A DNA stretch of 42,147 bases from CAXMRP01 sp964196155. Its GTDB lineage: Bacteria > Pseudomonadota > Alphaproteobacteria > Rhizobiales > Afifellaceae. The notes beneath the pieces are model-generated. The model was not told the origin of the DNA. It searched no databases and saw only the letters and a program-made list of their open reading frames with translations. Each line of letters opens with the position of its first letter. The stretch's first letter is position 1. Below are positions 1-9,148 of this stretch, piece after piece. Location of the stretch: positions 1 to 42,147 of the forward strand of contig CAXMRP010000082.1 of assembly GCA_964196155.1 (NCBI GenBank). Direction: 5' to 3'. The position numbers were made by a program, and so were the translations under genes.

Positions 1-397
1 CGGGAAACAGTTTCAGCCCGTCGGCACCGGCATCGATGGCGGCGAAGCACTCGGTTGCAGTGAATACGCCGGGAAATGCGCCAAGGCCTGCTGTTTTTGC
101 CGCGCCGACAACCGCCGGATTGATGTTAGGCGACACCATGAATGTGCCACCGGCGTCGACGAGCCGGGCGACGTTATCGGTAGTCAACACTGTTCCCGCG
201 CCAATTTTTGCCCGGTTGCCAAGTTCGTCTTGCAATCGGGTAATGCTGTGAAAGGGTTCGGGCGAATTCAACGGTACCTCGATCAAGGTAATGCCCGCCT
301 CGACCAGCGCGGCACCGATATCGGTTGCTTCATCGGGACGGATGCCGCGCAAAATGGCGATCAGGGGCCTGTGCCCAACGATGGAAAATTCGCTCAT
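1..397 (-). CDS. dgoA: 2-dehydro-3-deoxy-6-phosphogalactonate aldolase, 3' end cut by window
   Basis: Cleaves 2-keto-3-deoxy-6-phosphogalactonate to pyruvate and glyceraldehyde 3-phosphate, the last step of the De Ley-Doudoroff route for galactose and galactonate. The first 132 codons are present (ATG at 397, complement); the gene runs off the left edge. The translation begins MSEFSIVGHRPLIAILRGIR and shows the class I KDPG/KDPGal aldolase landmarks in order: the ILRGI strand, the catalytic Glu in IEVPLNSP, the GAGTVL phosphate-binding turn, and the Schiff-base Lys in GADGLKLFP close to the cut. The PLNSP stretch favours the galacto enzyme over Eda. It starts 7 nt after the dgoK stop, so the two form one operon. 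No eda is visible in the window; whether this enzyme also serves the Entner-Doudoroff pathway is unknown. Confidence 0.9.
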   Translation of the reverse strand, partial: MSEFSIVGHRPLIAILRGIRPDEATDIGAALVEAGITLIEVPLNSPEPFHSITRLQDELGNRAKIGAGTVLTTDNVARLVDAGGTFMVSPNINPAVVGAAKTAGLGAFPGVFTATECFAAIDAGADGLKLFP

Positions 398-404
398 GCA
401 TTCC

Positions 405-1346
405 TCATAGCGTTTGGTTCATGTGGGCGTGAATAGCGCTCAGTCCGGCAAGCGTTGTATCCTTGCCATCGATCAGTTGCGTCTTGATATCCATTGCTTC
501 GCAAGCCGCCTTGTAGCGACCGGCAAGACCGCCGGCTGCTATGATGGCGATGGTGCGATGACCGGATTGATCGGATGTCTGCCCGCCGGACAGGTGGTTC
601 AGTTCGCTGACAATCTCAGCCGCGATCAACAGACCGGACAGGTAGCCGGCATTCCAGGCGGGGCTTCGGTCCAGAAGCAGATCGCCGGCGCGAACATCAA
701 ACAGATGGGGGAGAATAACGCCGCGCGACCGGCGGGCGGTTGCCACGCCGTAGGCAAACCCGTCGGCATCGGGCGCCGCCTGACAGTCGACGGAATGGCC
801 CAATATCGATTTCTCGCCAATGAGTGCGTACAACTCACCGGTCATATGGGTGGTGAAACCGGTCACCGTGCTGCCCTTGATGCTGACCCATTTGGCATGG
901 GTGCCAGGCAGGCAGACCGGGCCGGAAAAGTCCGGAAACAGGGACGTCAAACCAAGGAGCTGTACTTCTTCGCCGCGCATCACATCGGGATTTTCCGGGG
1001 AGCGCTGACACAGGCCGGGGACGATCGAGACATCTACGCGTGGATCCGTACCGGGCACCGGGCACAGTTGGTTGTGCAGGTCATCGAGGTCGGCGGGAAC
1101 GTCCAGATAGGGAGCCTCCATCCAGCCCTGCCGCGCGCCAGCCATGCCGGCTATCAAGACAGATGTCGCGTACCCGTGAGAAAGCCAGGGGCCTACCGCG
1201 TCGAGCAGGACCGGCTCAAACCGGCCGGATATCTGATTCAATCCGGCGGGAAGGGATACAGTATCGCAAACTTCGCCGGCGGCATCGAAATGCCAGGCGC
1301 GAAAATTAGTGGTGCCCCAATCCACCGCGATCCAGTTCTGTGACAT
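405..1346 (-). CDS. dgoK: 2-dehydro-3-deoxygalactonokinase
   Basis: Phosphorylates 2-keto-3-deoxygalactonate with ATP to give the substrate of the aldolase encoded just downstream. The N terminus (MSQNWIAVDWGTTNFRAW) carries the DWGTTNxR phosphate-1 loop of the ASKHA kinase fold typical of DgoK, and GLAGRYKAACEA near the C terminus is a typical adenosine-binding stretch. Length is 313 residues, usual for the family. The start at 1346 is preferred over an in-frame ATG 24 nt upstream because AGGAG lies 8 nt before it. Together with dgoA it forms a two-gene operon read leftwards; a promoter must lie in the 1347-1573 gap shared with the divergent TRAP transporter. Confidence 0.92.
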   Translation of the reverse strand: MSQNWIAVDWGTTNFRAWHFDAAGEVCDTVSLPAGLNQISGRFEPVLLDAVGPWLSHGYATSVLIAGMAGARQGWMEAPYLDVPADLDDLHNQLCPVPGTDPRVDVSIVPGLCQRSPENPDVMRGEEVQLLGLTSLFPDFSGPVCLPGTHAKWVSIKGSTVTGFTTHMTGELYALIGEKSILGHSVDCQAAPDADGFAYGVATARRSRGVILPHLFDVRAGDLLLDRSPAWNAGYLSGLLIAAEIVSELNHLSGGQTSDQSGHRTIAIIAAGGLAGRYKAACEAMDIKTQLIDGKDTTLAGLSAIHAHMNQTL

Positions 1347-1573
1347 GCACGCGCTCCTGCCCAGCGACACCGATGCAATGTAGCGATGGCACTATTGTGA
1401 TGGACGATCGCCCGGGAAATGAGCAATTCGCCATGGTTTGCTGATCATTGAAAACTCATGGTTTTTCGATTTGGCACTCGGGCTGTTCTGTGGCAACCTC
1501 ACAACAATCAGAGCGGGTAAAAAACCCGCCGAGAGCATGACGCATTGGGCGTCTGAAATTTGGGAGAATGAAT
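1347..1573. promoter_or_regulatory. Divergent intergenic region dgoK / TRAP transporter
   Basis: This gap must hold the promoters of both the leftward dgoK-dgoA operon and the rightward TRAP operon. A hairpin with 6-bp arms (GCGGGT at 1513-1518, ACCCGC at 1524-1529) lies about 45 nt before the binding-protein start; it has no T-tract on either side and is more likely a leader structure than a terminator. I could not identify -35/-10 boxes with confidence. Confidence 0.4.
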
Positions 1574-2536
1574 ATGAAACCAATTCACTTTCTTGGCGCT
1601 GCGACACTCGCGATTGCGATGTCTGCACCGGCAAGTGCCGCTGATGACAAATTCATCACAATCGGGACCGGCGGACAGACCGGTGTCTATTTTGTCGTCG
1701 GCCAGTCAATCTGCCGTCTTGTCAATCGCGGAACAAGCGAACATGGCATCAAGTGCACCGCGCCATCAACCGGTGGTTCGATCGACAATATCAATGCCAT
1801 CAAGGCCGGCGATCGCGATCTTGGCGTGGCCCAGTCGGACTGGCAGTTCCATGCCTATAACGGGACGTCGAAGTTTGAAGGCAAGAAATACGACAAGCTG
1901 CGGGCAGTTTTCTCGGTTCATCCAGAGCCGTTCACAGTGGTTGCCCGTGCCGATTCCGGCATCAAGACCTTCGCCGACCTGAAGGGCAAGCGGGTCAATG
2001 TCGGCAATCCGGGCTCCGGCCAGCGCGGCACCATGGAAGTGGTTATGGCGGCACTGGGCTGGTCAATGGATGACTTTGCCCTGGCATCGGAATTGAAAGC
2101 ATCCGAGCAAGCCTCGGCGCTGGGCGATAACAAGATTGACGCGATGATCTACACTGTTGGTCATCCGTCCGGTTCTATCCAGGAAGCGACAACCACGGTC
2201 GATTCAGTGATGGTTCCAGTCGAAGGTGCTGAAATCGATGCGCTGGTGGCTGACAATGCCTATTACCGCAAGGCGACGATCCCTGGCGGCATGTACAAGG
2301 GCAACGATGCGGACACGGTAACCTTCGGTGTCGGCGCGACCTTCGTCACATCATCTGATGTCGATGACGATTTAGTCTACCAGGTGGTCAAGGCCGTGTT
2401 CGATAATTTCGGCCGCTTCAAGAAGTTGCACCCGGCATTTGCCAATCTCACCGAGGCGGAAATGATCTCGGACGGCCTGTCGGCTCCGCTGCATCCCGGT
2501 GCCGCAAAATATTACAAGGAAAAGGGCTGGATGTAG
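1574..2536 (+). CDS. TAXI-family TRAP transporter solute-binding protein
   Basis: Periplasmic substrate-binding subunit of a TRAP transporter. Residues 1-22 form a clear Sec signal peptide (n-region MKPIHF, hydrophobic core, ASA-A cleavage site). The mature protein begins ADDKFITIGTGGQTGVYFVVG, and the IGTGGxTGxYF stretch is the TAXI signature; LKGKRVNVGNPGSGQRGT and IDAMIYTVGHPSGSIQ are further typical blocks. Start choice: GGGAG at 1562-1566 lies 7 nt before the ATG at 1574, whereas the ATG at 1568 is too close to it. TAXI proteins have been linked to dicarboxylates, glutamate and other small acids, but the ligand cannot be read from the sequence. The cognate permease follows after a 172-bp gap with a stable stem-loop. 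Confidence 0.93.
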   Translation: MKPIHFLGAATLAIAMSAPASAADDKFITIGTGGQTGVYFVVGQSICRLVNRGTSEHGIKCTAPSTGGSIDNINAIKAGDRDLGVAQSDWQFHAYNGTSKFEGKKYDKLRAVFSVHPEPFTVVARADSGIKTFADLKGKRVNVGNPGSGQRGTMEVVMAALGWSMDDFALASELKASEQASALGDNKIDAMIYTVGHPSGSIQEATTTVDSVMVPVEGAEIDALVADNAYYRKATIPGGMYKGNDADTVTFGVGATFVTSSDVDDDLVYQVVKAVFDNFGRFKKLHPAFANLTEAEMISDGLSAPLHPGAAKYYKEKGWM

Positions 2537-2562
2537 CCTGAATGCTTCTTGGCAATGACAAT

Positions 2563-2594
2563 CGCATCCGGCAATCTGTTGATTGCCGGATGCG
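2563..2594 (+). promoter_or_regulatory. Perfect stem-loop between TRAP binding protein and permease
   Basis: Two 14-nt arms (2563-2576 and 2581-2594) are exact inverse complements around a TGTT loop. It begins 26 nt after the stop of the binding-protein gene and has no following T-tract, so it is not a classic terminator. Known precedent in binding-protein transporters: such hairpins protect the upstream message from 3' decay, giving more binding protein than permease. That role is inferred here. Confidence 0.7.
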
Positions 2595-2708
2595 GCTTGC
2601 CGGGCTTATTGACCGACAATTGTGACTTTGATTTTGAATATCAGTAACCGGCGTGACGCCTTGTTGCGCTGGCCATAGGTTGGGCGAAACCGGACTTAGA
2701 GGCAACTC

Positions 2709-5525
2709 ATGAGCGACGAAACCAAACGCGGCGAAAAGGGCGAAGCCCAGAACAAATATCAACAACAGGCGGCGCGGGTTGAACAGGAAGCGGCGGGCCA
2801 TGCCGCCGGAATGGACCAGGATCAGCTTGATGATCTAGTTGCCTCAGCCGATACCGGCGGACGCAGCCCCGGCGGTCTAACCAACAAATTCATACTGGGT
2901 GTTGCGCTGTTCTGGTCGCTTTTCCAGTTGTGGATCGCTTCGCCGTTACCTTTCATGTTGCGGATCGGCGTTTTCAATGACACCGAAACCCGCTCGATCC
3001 ATCTGGCTCTGGCGATTTTCCTTGCCTATCTCGTTTATCCGGCAACCAAATCGATGGGGCAGACCATTTTGGCGGTCGCAGTGCCGGTCATCCTCGGCTC
3101 CTTGTATATATTTGGCGCCGATCCTGGAGAATTGCCGATCTGGATGACGGTCATCTTCGTTGCTGCGATTGTTGCCGCAATATTGCTGGGATCGCCGAAG
3201 GATCGCATTCCGCTGCACGAATGGGCGCTGGCGCTGGTCGCGGCATTTTGCGCTCTCTATCTGTTTACCAATTATACCGCCTTGTCGGACCGGCCTGGTG
3301 CGCCGATCCAGCAGGACATCATCATCGGTGCGATCGGTTTGATCGTGCTTCTGGAAGCCGCCCGGCGTTCGCTTGGCCCGGCGCTGATGATCGTCGCCAC
3401 GACATTTCTGGTCTATACGTTTTTGGGCCGCTACATGCCCTCGATCATTGCTCACAAGGGCAATGGCCTGTCCGAAGTGATCAATCATCACTGGGTGACC
3501 ACGGAGGGTGTGTTCGGCATTGCGCTGGGCGTCTCGTCCGGTTTTGTGTTCCTGTTCGTGCTTTTCGGTGCGCTGTTGGACAAGGCCGGCGCTGGCAATT
3601 ATTTCATCCAGGTCGCCTTCTCCCTGATGGGGCACATGCGCGGCGGGCCCGCCAAGGCGGCGGTCGTATCCTCGGGCATGACCGGGCTTATTTCGGGCTC
3701 GTCAATCGCCAATGTGGTAACCACGGGAACCTTCACTATTCCGTTGATGAAACGGGTCGGCTTTTCTTCGGAAAGGGCCGGCGCGGTGGAAGTTGCCTCA
3801 TCGGTCAATGGTCAGATCATGCCGCCGGTGATGGGGGCCGCGGCTTTCCTGATGGTGGAATATGTTGGCATCCCCTATTTCGAGGTGGTCAAACACGCGT
3901 TTTTGCCGGCGCTGATCTCCTATATCGCGCTGGTCTATATCGTTCATCTGGAAGCGATGAAGGCCGGTATGGAAGGGCTACCGCGAGCGGTTGAGCCCAA
4001 GCCATGGGTGCGACGGATCGTTGGCTTTTTGTTCGGCGTCCTGCTTTTGTGTGTGGTGTCGTTTGCGGTCTATTACGGGATCGGCTGGATACGGCCGACA
4101 TTCGGCGCATCGGCGTCGTGGATAATCGCGGCACTGCTGCTTGCCGCCTATATCGCGCTGATTGCCTTTGGTGCCCGCTATCCCGAATTGGAGCTGGATG
4201 ATCCGAATGAGCCAGTGTTGCAGCTGCCAATCCCGGGACCGACGATCAAATCGGGCCTGCACTTCATTTTGCCGGTTGTCGTATTGGTCTGGGCCTTGAT
4301 GGTAGAACGGTTGTCGCCGGGATTGTCAGCCTTTTACGCATCGACTTTCATGATTTTCATTCTTCTGACCCAGCGGCCATTATTTGCACTGTTTCGCGGT
4401 GTCGGCACATTTGGCGGCGAGGCGGTCCGTGGATTCTACGAACTGATCGAAGGCCTGATCGCCGGCGCTCGCAACATGATCGGCATCGGCATTGCCACGG
4501 CAACCGCCGGTATTATCGTTGGCGCGGTGAGCCAGACCGGCGTCGGCTCGGCGTTGGCGGAAGTGGTTGAGGTGCTCTCAGGCGGACATATTCTGGCGAT
4601 CCTGTTCCTGACTGCCGTCCTGTCGCTGATCCTGGGCATGGGTCTGCCGACAACGGCCAACTATATCGTCGTATCGGCGCTGCTTGCTCCGGTGATTGTG
4701 ACGCTTGGCCAGCAGAACGGCTTGATTGTGCCGCTGATCGCGGTGCACCTGTTTGTGTTCTATTTCGGCATCATGGCGGATGTGACGCCGCCGGTGGGAC
4801 TGGCATCTTTTGCGGCGGCGGCGGTGTCGGGAGGTGACCCGATAAAAACCGGCTTTATTGCGTTCTTCTATTCGCTACGTACGGCGGCGCTGCCATTTCT
4901 GTTCATCTTCAACACCGATTTGTTGTTGATCAATGTGGGCTGGATACAGGGCATTTTCACCTTCATTGTCGCCACGATTGCGATGCTGATATTCGCGGCG
5001 GCGACGCAGGGATATTTCCTGACCAAAAGCCGCATCTGGGAATCCCTGGCGCTGCTCCTTGTTGCTTTCACCCTGTTCAGACCGGGCTTCTGGATGGACA
5101 TGGTTTCACCGCCATTTGTCGAGAAGGCGCCAACCGCCATTACGGAGGCTGCCGGCAATGTGCCGCAAGGTGGCGATCTGCGATTGCAGGTGGCAGGCAT
5201 CAACGATCTTGGCGATCCGTTGACCTTTACCGCCTTGCTATCGCTGCCTGACGGCGACGATGGGGCCAAACGGCTGGAAGATGCGGGTATCACGTTGCGA
5301 ACCGAGGGCGAAAAGGTGTTCATCGATGATGTTGCCTTCGATTCAGTGGCTGCAACAGCCGGGCTGGATTGGGATCAGGAAGTACTGATCGTTCGCGAAC
5401 CGATATCGCAGCCGTCGCGCTTTTTGATGTTCATTCCGGCGCTTATCGTGTTCTGGCTGATCATCATGGCACAACGGCGGCGCAAAGAAGTGACGCCGGA
5501 AACCGGTTCCGCCGCAGCGGCCTGA
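2709..5525 (+). CDS. TRAP transporter fused permease (DctQ-DctM type) with DUF3394 tail
   Basis: Inner-membrane permease of 938 residues in which the small (DctQ-like) and large (DctM-like) subunits are fused, the usual form for TAXI systems. Residues 1-60 are hydrophilic and cytoplasmic (rich in Lys, Glu, Gln, Asp). From about residue 61 many hydrophobic helices follow; the large-subunit part holds the typical block with GLISGSSIANVVTTGTF and, near residue 643, MGLPTTANYIVVSALLAPV. Residues from about 800 to 900 form a hydrophilic segment before a last helix (about 905-922), matching the DUF3394 tail of this family. AGAGG lies 6 nt before the ATG. It is in one operon with the TAXI binding protein. 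Energy coupling is expected to be a sodium or proton gradient. Confidence 0.93.
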   Translation: MSDETKRGEKGEAQNKYQQQAARVEQEAAGHAAGMDQDQLDDLVASADTGGRSPGGLTNKFILGVALFWSLFQLWIASPLPFMLRIGVFNDTETRSIHLALAIFLAYLVYPATKSMGQTILAVAVPVILGSLYIFGADPGELPIWMTVIFVAAIVAAILLGSPKDRIPLHEWALALVAAFCALYLFTNYTALSDRPGAPIQQDIIIGAIGLIVLLEAARRSLGPALMIVATTFLVYTFLGRYMPSIIAHKGNGLSEVINHHWVTTEGVFGIALGVSSGFVFLFVLFGALLDKAGAGNYFIQVAFSLMGHMRGGPAKAAVVSSGMTGLISGSSIANVVTTGTFTIPLMKRVGFSSERAGAVEVASSVNGQIMPPVMGAAAFLMVEYVGIPYFEVVKHAFLPALISYIALVYIVHLEAMKAGMEGLPRAVEPKPWVRRIVGFLFGVLLLCVVSFAVYYGIGWIRPTFGASASWIIAALLLAAYIALIAFGARYPELELDDPNEPVLQLPIPGPTIKSGLHFILPVVVLVWALMVERLSPGLSAFYASTFMIFILLTQRPLFALFRGVGTFGGEAVRGFYELIEGLIAGARNMIGIGIATATAGIIVGAVSQTGVGSALAEVVEVLSGGHILAILFLTAVLSLILGMGLPTTANYIVVSALLAPVIVTLGQQNGLIVPLIAVHLFVFYFGIMADVTPPVGLASFAAAAVSGGDPIKTGFIAFFYSLRTAALPFLFIFNTDLLLINVGWIQGIFTFIVATIAMLIFAAATQGYFLTKSRIWESLALLLVAFTLFRPGFWMDMVSPPFVEKAPTAITEAAGNVPQGGDLRLQVAGINDLGDPLTFTALLSLPDGDDGAKRLEDAGITLRTEGEKVFIDDVAFDSVAATAGLDWDQEVLIVREPISQPSRFLMFIPALIVFWLIIMAQRRRKEVTPETGSAAAA

Positions 5526-5674
5526 TCTGTCAGACAGGGACAAAAGCGGGCATGTCGGGATACGGCGATGTGCCCGCGAAACCTTGGCGCAGTGAACCGT
5601 GGCGATACCAAAATGGTCCGTTGAAACCGGACGCATCCGGACCGGGATCCCTATCTGTGGGAAACGCTTGATCC

Positions 5675-6289
5675 ATGGAACAAGACCGGTCATCGCAGTC
5701 CTCTTCAGCCAATAATGAAGCCAATCTGCGGGACGAGTTTCTGGCTATTGTCAGCGCAAGCCAGCTGATCAACGCAGCGTTGGGAATAGCCCGCGAGCTC
5801 AATCTGCCCGATTGGAGCATTGTGTCCGGCGCGCTCTACAACACGGTGTGGAACCATCTGACGGATCGTCCCCTGGCATTCGGAATCAAGGATATCGACT
5901 TGTTTTATTTCGATAATTCCGATCTGTCATGGGAAGCGGAGGATGCTGTGATCCAGGCCGCCCATGGGCTTTCGCACGATCTGCCGGTGCCGCTGGAAGT
6001 ACACAATCAGGCGCGGGTGCACCTGTGGTATGAGGACCATTTCGGTGCGCCGCGTGTGTCGCTGAACTCGTGCAATGACAGTATTTTTCAGTTTGCCAGC
6101 CAGACTCATTCGGTTGGTCTTTTCGACAATGCAGCTGGCATGCTGGATGTCTACGCGCCCTATGGGCTGGGGGCGATTTTTGATTTGCGCATTGTTCCCA
6201 ACCGGGCGACGGGGCATCGCGATACCCATGAGGCCAAGGCGCGCCGGCACAGCCAAATATGGCCGGAGCTAACTGTCGAACATTGGTGA
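5675..6289 (+). CDS. Nucleotidyltransferase-like protein (NTP_transf_6 / DUF925 type)
   Basis: A 204-residue soluble protein. The central part has the features of the family annotated as nucleotidyltransferase (PF06042 type): SGALYNTVWNHL, then the acidic IKDIDLFYFD, and LEVHNQARVHLWYEDHFG. The alternating Asp pair in KDIDLFYFD corresponds to the metal-binding acids of a pol-beta-like fold. The biochemical substrate of this family is not established, so the call concerns fold and family only. The start is uncertain: the ATG at 5675 has only a weak upstream GGGAA at 12 nt, and the first 20 residues are Ser/Gln/Asn-rich. It stands alone between the TRAP operon and a convergent GGDEF/EAL gene. 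Confidence 0.82.
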   Translation: MEQDRSSQSSSANNEANLRDEFLAIVSASQLINAALGIARELNLPDWSIVSGALYNTVWNHLTDRPLAFGIKDIDLFYFDNSDLSWEAEDAVIQAAHGLSHDLPVPLEVHNQARVHLWYEDHFGAPRVSLNSCNDSIFQFASQTHSVGLFDNAAGMLDVYAPYGLGAIFDLRIVPNRATGHRDTHEAKARRHSQIWPELTVEHW

Positions 6290-6442
6290 TTTGGTCGCTG
6301 GATATTCGCCAGATTCCTAGCGGTGTTTCCGCGAAAATTCTGCAATACACGCCAAAACCAGAAAGTTCATGGCTATTGAAAATCCAGCGATCTAATATAT
6401 TGCTATGACAATTGTGACAAATACTTGGAAAAAATATTATTA

Positions 6443-8152
6443 TTAGTGAATAGTCATTGCGAGTGAGCTTGATGTATCATTGAATAGCTCGCGAGCGTTT
6501 TGCGCATTCATCGGTTTGCCGAAATAATAGCCTTGGCCGGCATGGCAACCGATTTCCCGCAGACTCTTTACCTGATGAATTTCTTCAATGCCTTCGGCGA
6601 CAACCGCTAGGTCGAGGCCTGTGCACATTTCCAAAATGGCCTTGATGATGTGATCACTTTGCCGTTTGCGTCCCATATCGGCAACAAATGTACGGTCGAT
6701 TTTGACCTTGTCCAGATCAAGCTCGCGCAGATAGCCGAGGCTGGAATAGCCAGTTCCGAAATCATCGAGTGCCACGCGCACGCCGGTCTGGCGCAATTCG
6801 TCGAGCACAGCCTTGGCGGTGCCGGTATCAGACATCAATGCGGTTTCGGTGATTTCCACTTCCAGACGCCTTGGGTCAAGGCCGGCCCGGGACAGGATCG
6901 CCAGGACTTTCAGTGCTGTGCCCGGGTCGGACAATTGCGTTGTAGACAGGTTGAAGGACAAGAAAGTGTCGTCGGGCCAGAACCGTGCTTCGCGGGCGGC
7001 ACGGAAAAGCAGGACTTCCGTCATTTCGCCAATCAGGCCGCGTTGTTCGGCAATTGGTATGAAAACGGCCGGTGACACAGAACCCAATTCCGGATCGGTC
7101 CAGCGGGCGAGTGCCTCGAATCCGAGGATTTTCTGATCGGCCAGGCTGACGATGGGTTGGTAGTGGGGCTGAATTACGCCATCGGATATTGCCCGACGCA
7201 GGGCCTGCTCGATACGAACGGACTCATTCAACCGGGCTTCGAGTTCTTTTGAATACACGACAACCTTGCCGGACTCGCCACGTTTGGCCTGGTAAAGCGC
7301 CGATCCGGCATGTTCGACCAACTTGTCCGGGCTGGCGCTGGCTTCCGGATACATGGCCATGCCGATTGAGGCGGACAACCGGACCCGGCGGGTTTCCAGA
7401 TCGAAGGGTGCGCCCAGCACTTCCGACAGCACCCGGCCGAACTCGCGCGCGGCGTTGGCGTCGGTAATGTCGGGAGCGATAATTGCAAAATCATCATTTC
7501 CGAAGCGCGAAACGAAACCATGGTCTCGAGCTGCGCCCTGAAGGCGCAGTCCGACTTGCCTGAGAATATCGTCACCGGCGGGCAATCCGTAAATATCATT
7601 GATCGGCTTGAATCCGTCGAGATCGATGAGGCCGACGGCAAATGGCGAGTCGGCGCTCTGGCGCTCGTCGAGAAGTTGACCCAAACGGTCGTCGAACCCA
7701 CGCCGATTGGCCACGCCGGTCAATTCATCGGTGAATGCCAGCCGCGCCAATTCCGATTCCGGCAGGCTGTCTGCATCTGAAGCCCGATTTAGCCCAGTGC
7801 CGGCGAAATCCACATTAGCAGCAAGTCCGCTGGTGGCGTGCAGTGCCAGGACAAACGACAGGCCCAGCGCGGCAATCCATACCAAACGCGCCTGTTCGCC
7901 AAAAAGCACATCGGCGAAGGCAGCGATGCTGTCGGACGGGAAACCCATAAGGGATGCAAGGGTAGTGCCGATTGGGGAGACACTGGTGGGGGAAATACCG
8001 ACAGAGTTGGCTGCCGGTCCGACAAGCGCGAGGATTGTATCGGCGAGAATCATGAATAGCGCAAAACCAGCGAGCGCCGTCGCGAATGCGCGCAGCCGGT
8101 TGTTCCGCAGCAATGCTGTCTGGCGCTCGTGGTGTGTGGCCTGCGCTGACAT
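6443..8152 (-). CDS. Membrane-bound GGDEF/EAL protein, probable c-di-GMP phosphodiesterase
   Basis: A 569-residue signalling protein. Two membrane helices (about residues 22-44 and 88-108) flank a short, probably periplasmic segment of about 43 residues; both enzymatic domains are cytoplasmic. The GGDEF domain (about 130-300) keeps LIDLDGFKPIND but its signature is GNDDF (218-222) instead of GGDEF. The EAL domain (about 310-555) keeps every usual catalytic or metal residue I could place: E346 in EALAR, N401, E436, the D463-D464 pair, K484, E520 and Q540. I infer hydrolysis of c-di-GMP as the main activity, with the GGDEF half weak, dead or GTP-sensing. Start at 8152: GAGGGG lies directly upstream; the longer in-frame ORF begins 114 nt earlier without such support. 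Confidence 0.92.
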   Translation of the reverse strand: MSAQATHHERQTALLRNNRLRAFATALAGFALFMILADTILALVGPAANSVGISPTSVSPIGTTLASLMGFPSDSIAAFADVLFGEQARLVWIAALGLSFVLALHATSGLAANVDFAGTGLNRASDADSLPESELARLAFTDELTGVANRRGFDDRLGQLLDERQSADSPFAVGLIDLDGFKPINDIYGLPAGDDILRQVGLRLQGAARDHGFVSRFGNDDFAIIAPDITDANAAREFGRVLSEVLGAPFDLETRRVRLSASIGMAMYPEASASPDKLVEHAGSALYQAKRGESGKVVVYSKELEARLNESVRIEQALRRAISDGVIQPHYQPIVSLADQKILGFEALARWTDPELGSVSPAVFIPIAEQRGLIGEMTEVLLFRAAREARFWPDDTFLSFNLSTTQLSDPGTALKVLAILSRAGLDPRRLEVEITETALMSDTGTAKAVLDELRQTGVRVALDDFGTGYSSLGYLRELDLDKVKIDRTFVADMGRKRQSDHIIKAILEMCTGLDLAVVAEGIEEIHQVKSLREIGCHAGQGYYFGKPMNAQNARELFNDTSSSLAMTIH

Positions 8153-8371
8153 TTTCCCCTCATTTACCAATCCGCGGACGGGTCGGTCATAACCAATATA
8201 ATTTGAGTGGCTTAATAAAGGATTTGACCGCCTTGCAAGCGCAGCTAATCCGGGTGGTACCTGCAAACAGAGTTAATATGTGCGGGGATTGCGGACTGTG
8301 TTTCCGGGCTCGCCGCCTGCCAGATTGATCAGCCAAGGTACTTTGTCGGACAGAATCGCGGGTTTGGCCGG

Positions 8372-9148
8372 TCAGCCGACTTCTGCCAGAACCGGAAAAG
8401 TTTCCAGAAGCCAATAGGCCATGGCGGCCATCTGGCCGGTCATAAACAGCACGCCGGTGACAACCAGCAGACCCCCCATGACCTTTTCCACAGTGACCAT
8501 GTGCTGACGGAAACGGGCCGCCCACCTTAAAAAAGGGCCGGAGAAAGCAGCTGCGGCAAGGAACGGCAATCCGATGCCGGCGGCGTAAAATGACAAGAGC
8601 GATGCGCCGCGGGTCACCGATTCTTCGGTTCCTGCTACCGCCAGAATAGCGGCCAGAACCGGGCCGATGCACGGTGTCCAACCAAATGCAAAAGCCAAGC
8701 CGATCCCGTAGGCACCCCACAGGTTCGTCGGCGGGCGATCAACCTGAACGCGGGCTTCCCGGTACAACAGCCCTATGCGGAACAGCCCGAGAAAGTGAAG
8801 GCCCATCACCATGATCGCCAAGCCTGCCAGTGAGGCAATTACATTGATCTGCATTCCGGCGACCGGGACCGTCCAACTCAGCGCTTGGCGCAGCGCCTGA
8901 CCAAAAATCGACGCTGTAGCACCAAGGATGACGAAAACCGTTGAAAATCCGAGCACAAAGGCCAGTGCGGAAATGAAGACGCGGCGGGACGTGCCCGGTG
9001 GAACCGCTTCAGCGTCTGATCCATTGATCTCGTCCAGTGAAACACCCGCCAGAAAGCACAGATAGGGCGGGACGATCGGCAGAACGCACGGCGACACAAA
9101 TGAAAGTAAGCCGGCGATAAAGGCGGCTCCAAATGATACGTCCAGCAA
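8372..9148 (-). CDS. ccdA: CcdA-type thiol-disulfide electron transporter
   Basis: A 258-residue integral membrane protein of the CcdA/DsbD-beta family, which carries reducing equivalents from cytoplasmic thioredoxin to periplasmic thiol proteins, notably for cytochrome c maturation. The two redox cysteines sit in the expected motifs: C21 in SPCVLP and C160 in TPCIGP. Six hydrophobic helices are visible, with a short polar loop at about residues 38-57. The start codon is TTG, preceded by AAGGA at 7 nt; no better ATG exists nearby. No cytochrome c maturation or thioredoxin gene is adjacent, so its partner lies elsewhere. It ends 219 bp before the start of the GGDEF/EAL gene in the same direction and is probably transcribed separately. 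Confidence 0.88.
   Translation of the reverse strand: MLDVSFGAAFIAGLLSFVSPCVLPIVPPYLCFLAGVSLDEINGSDAEAVPPGTSRRVFISALAFVLGFSTVFVILGATASIFGQALRQALSWTVPVAGMQINVIASLAGLAIMVMGLHFLGLFRIGLLYREARVQVDRPPTNLWGAYGIGLAFAFGWTPCIGPVLAAILAVAGTEESVTRGASLLSFYAAGIGLPFLAAAAFSGPFLRWAARFRQHMVTVEKVMGGLLVVTGVLFMTGQMAAMAYWLLETFPVLAEVG

Noticed and set aside
414..1343. Long open frame opposite dgoK (309 codons)
   Set aside because: It is a frame shadow of dgoK; the translation has no family features and the opposite strand has clear kinase motifs.
1430..1470. Direct repeat CATGGTTT in the dgoK/TRAP gap
   Set aside because: Eight bases twice is weak evidence, and the spacing of about 24 nt fits no operator type I know.
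5526..5590. Hairpin GCGGGCA/TGCCCGC after the TRAP permease as terminator
   Set aside because: The arms are only 7 bp with an 18-nt loop and no T-tract follows.
5552..5671. 39-codon ORF between the TRAP permease and the nucleotidyltransferase gene, starting MSGYGDVPAKPW
   Set aside because: It has no good ribosome binding site, no recognised motif and lies in a GC-rich region where short open frames are frequent.
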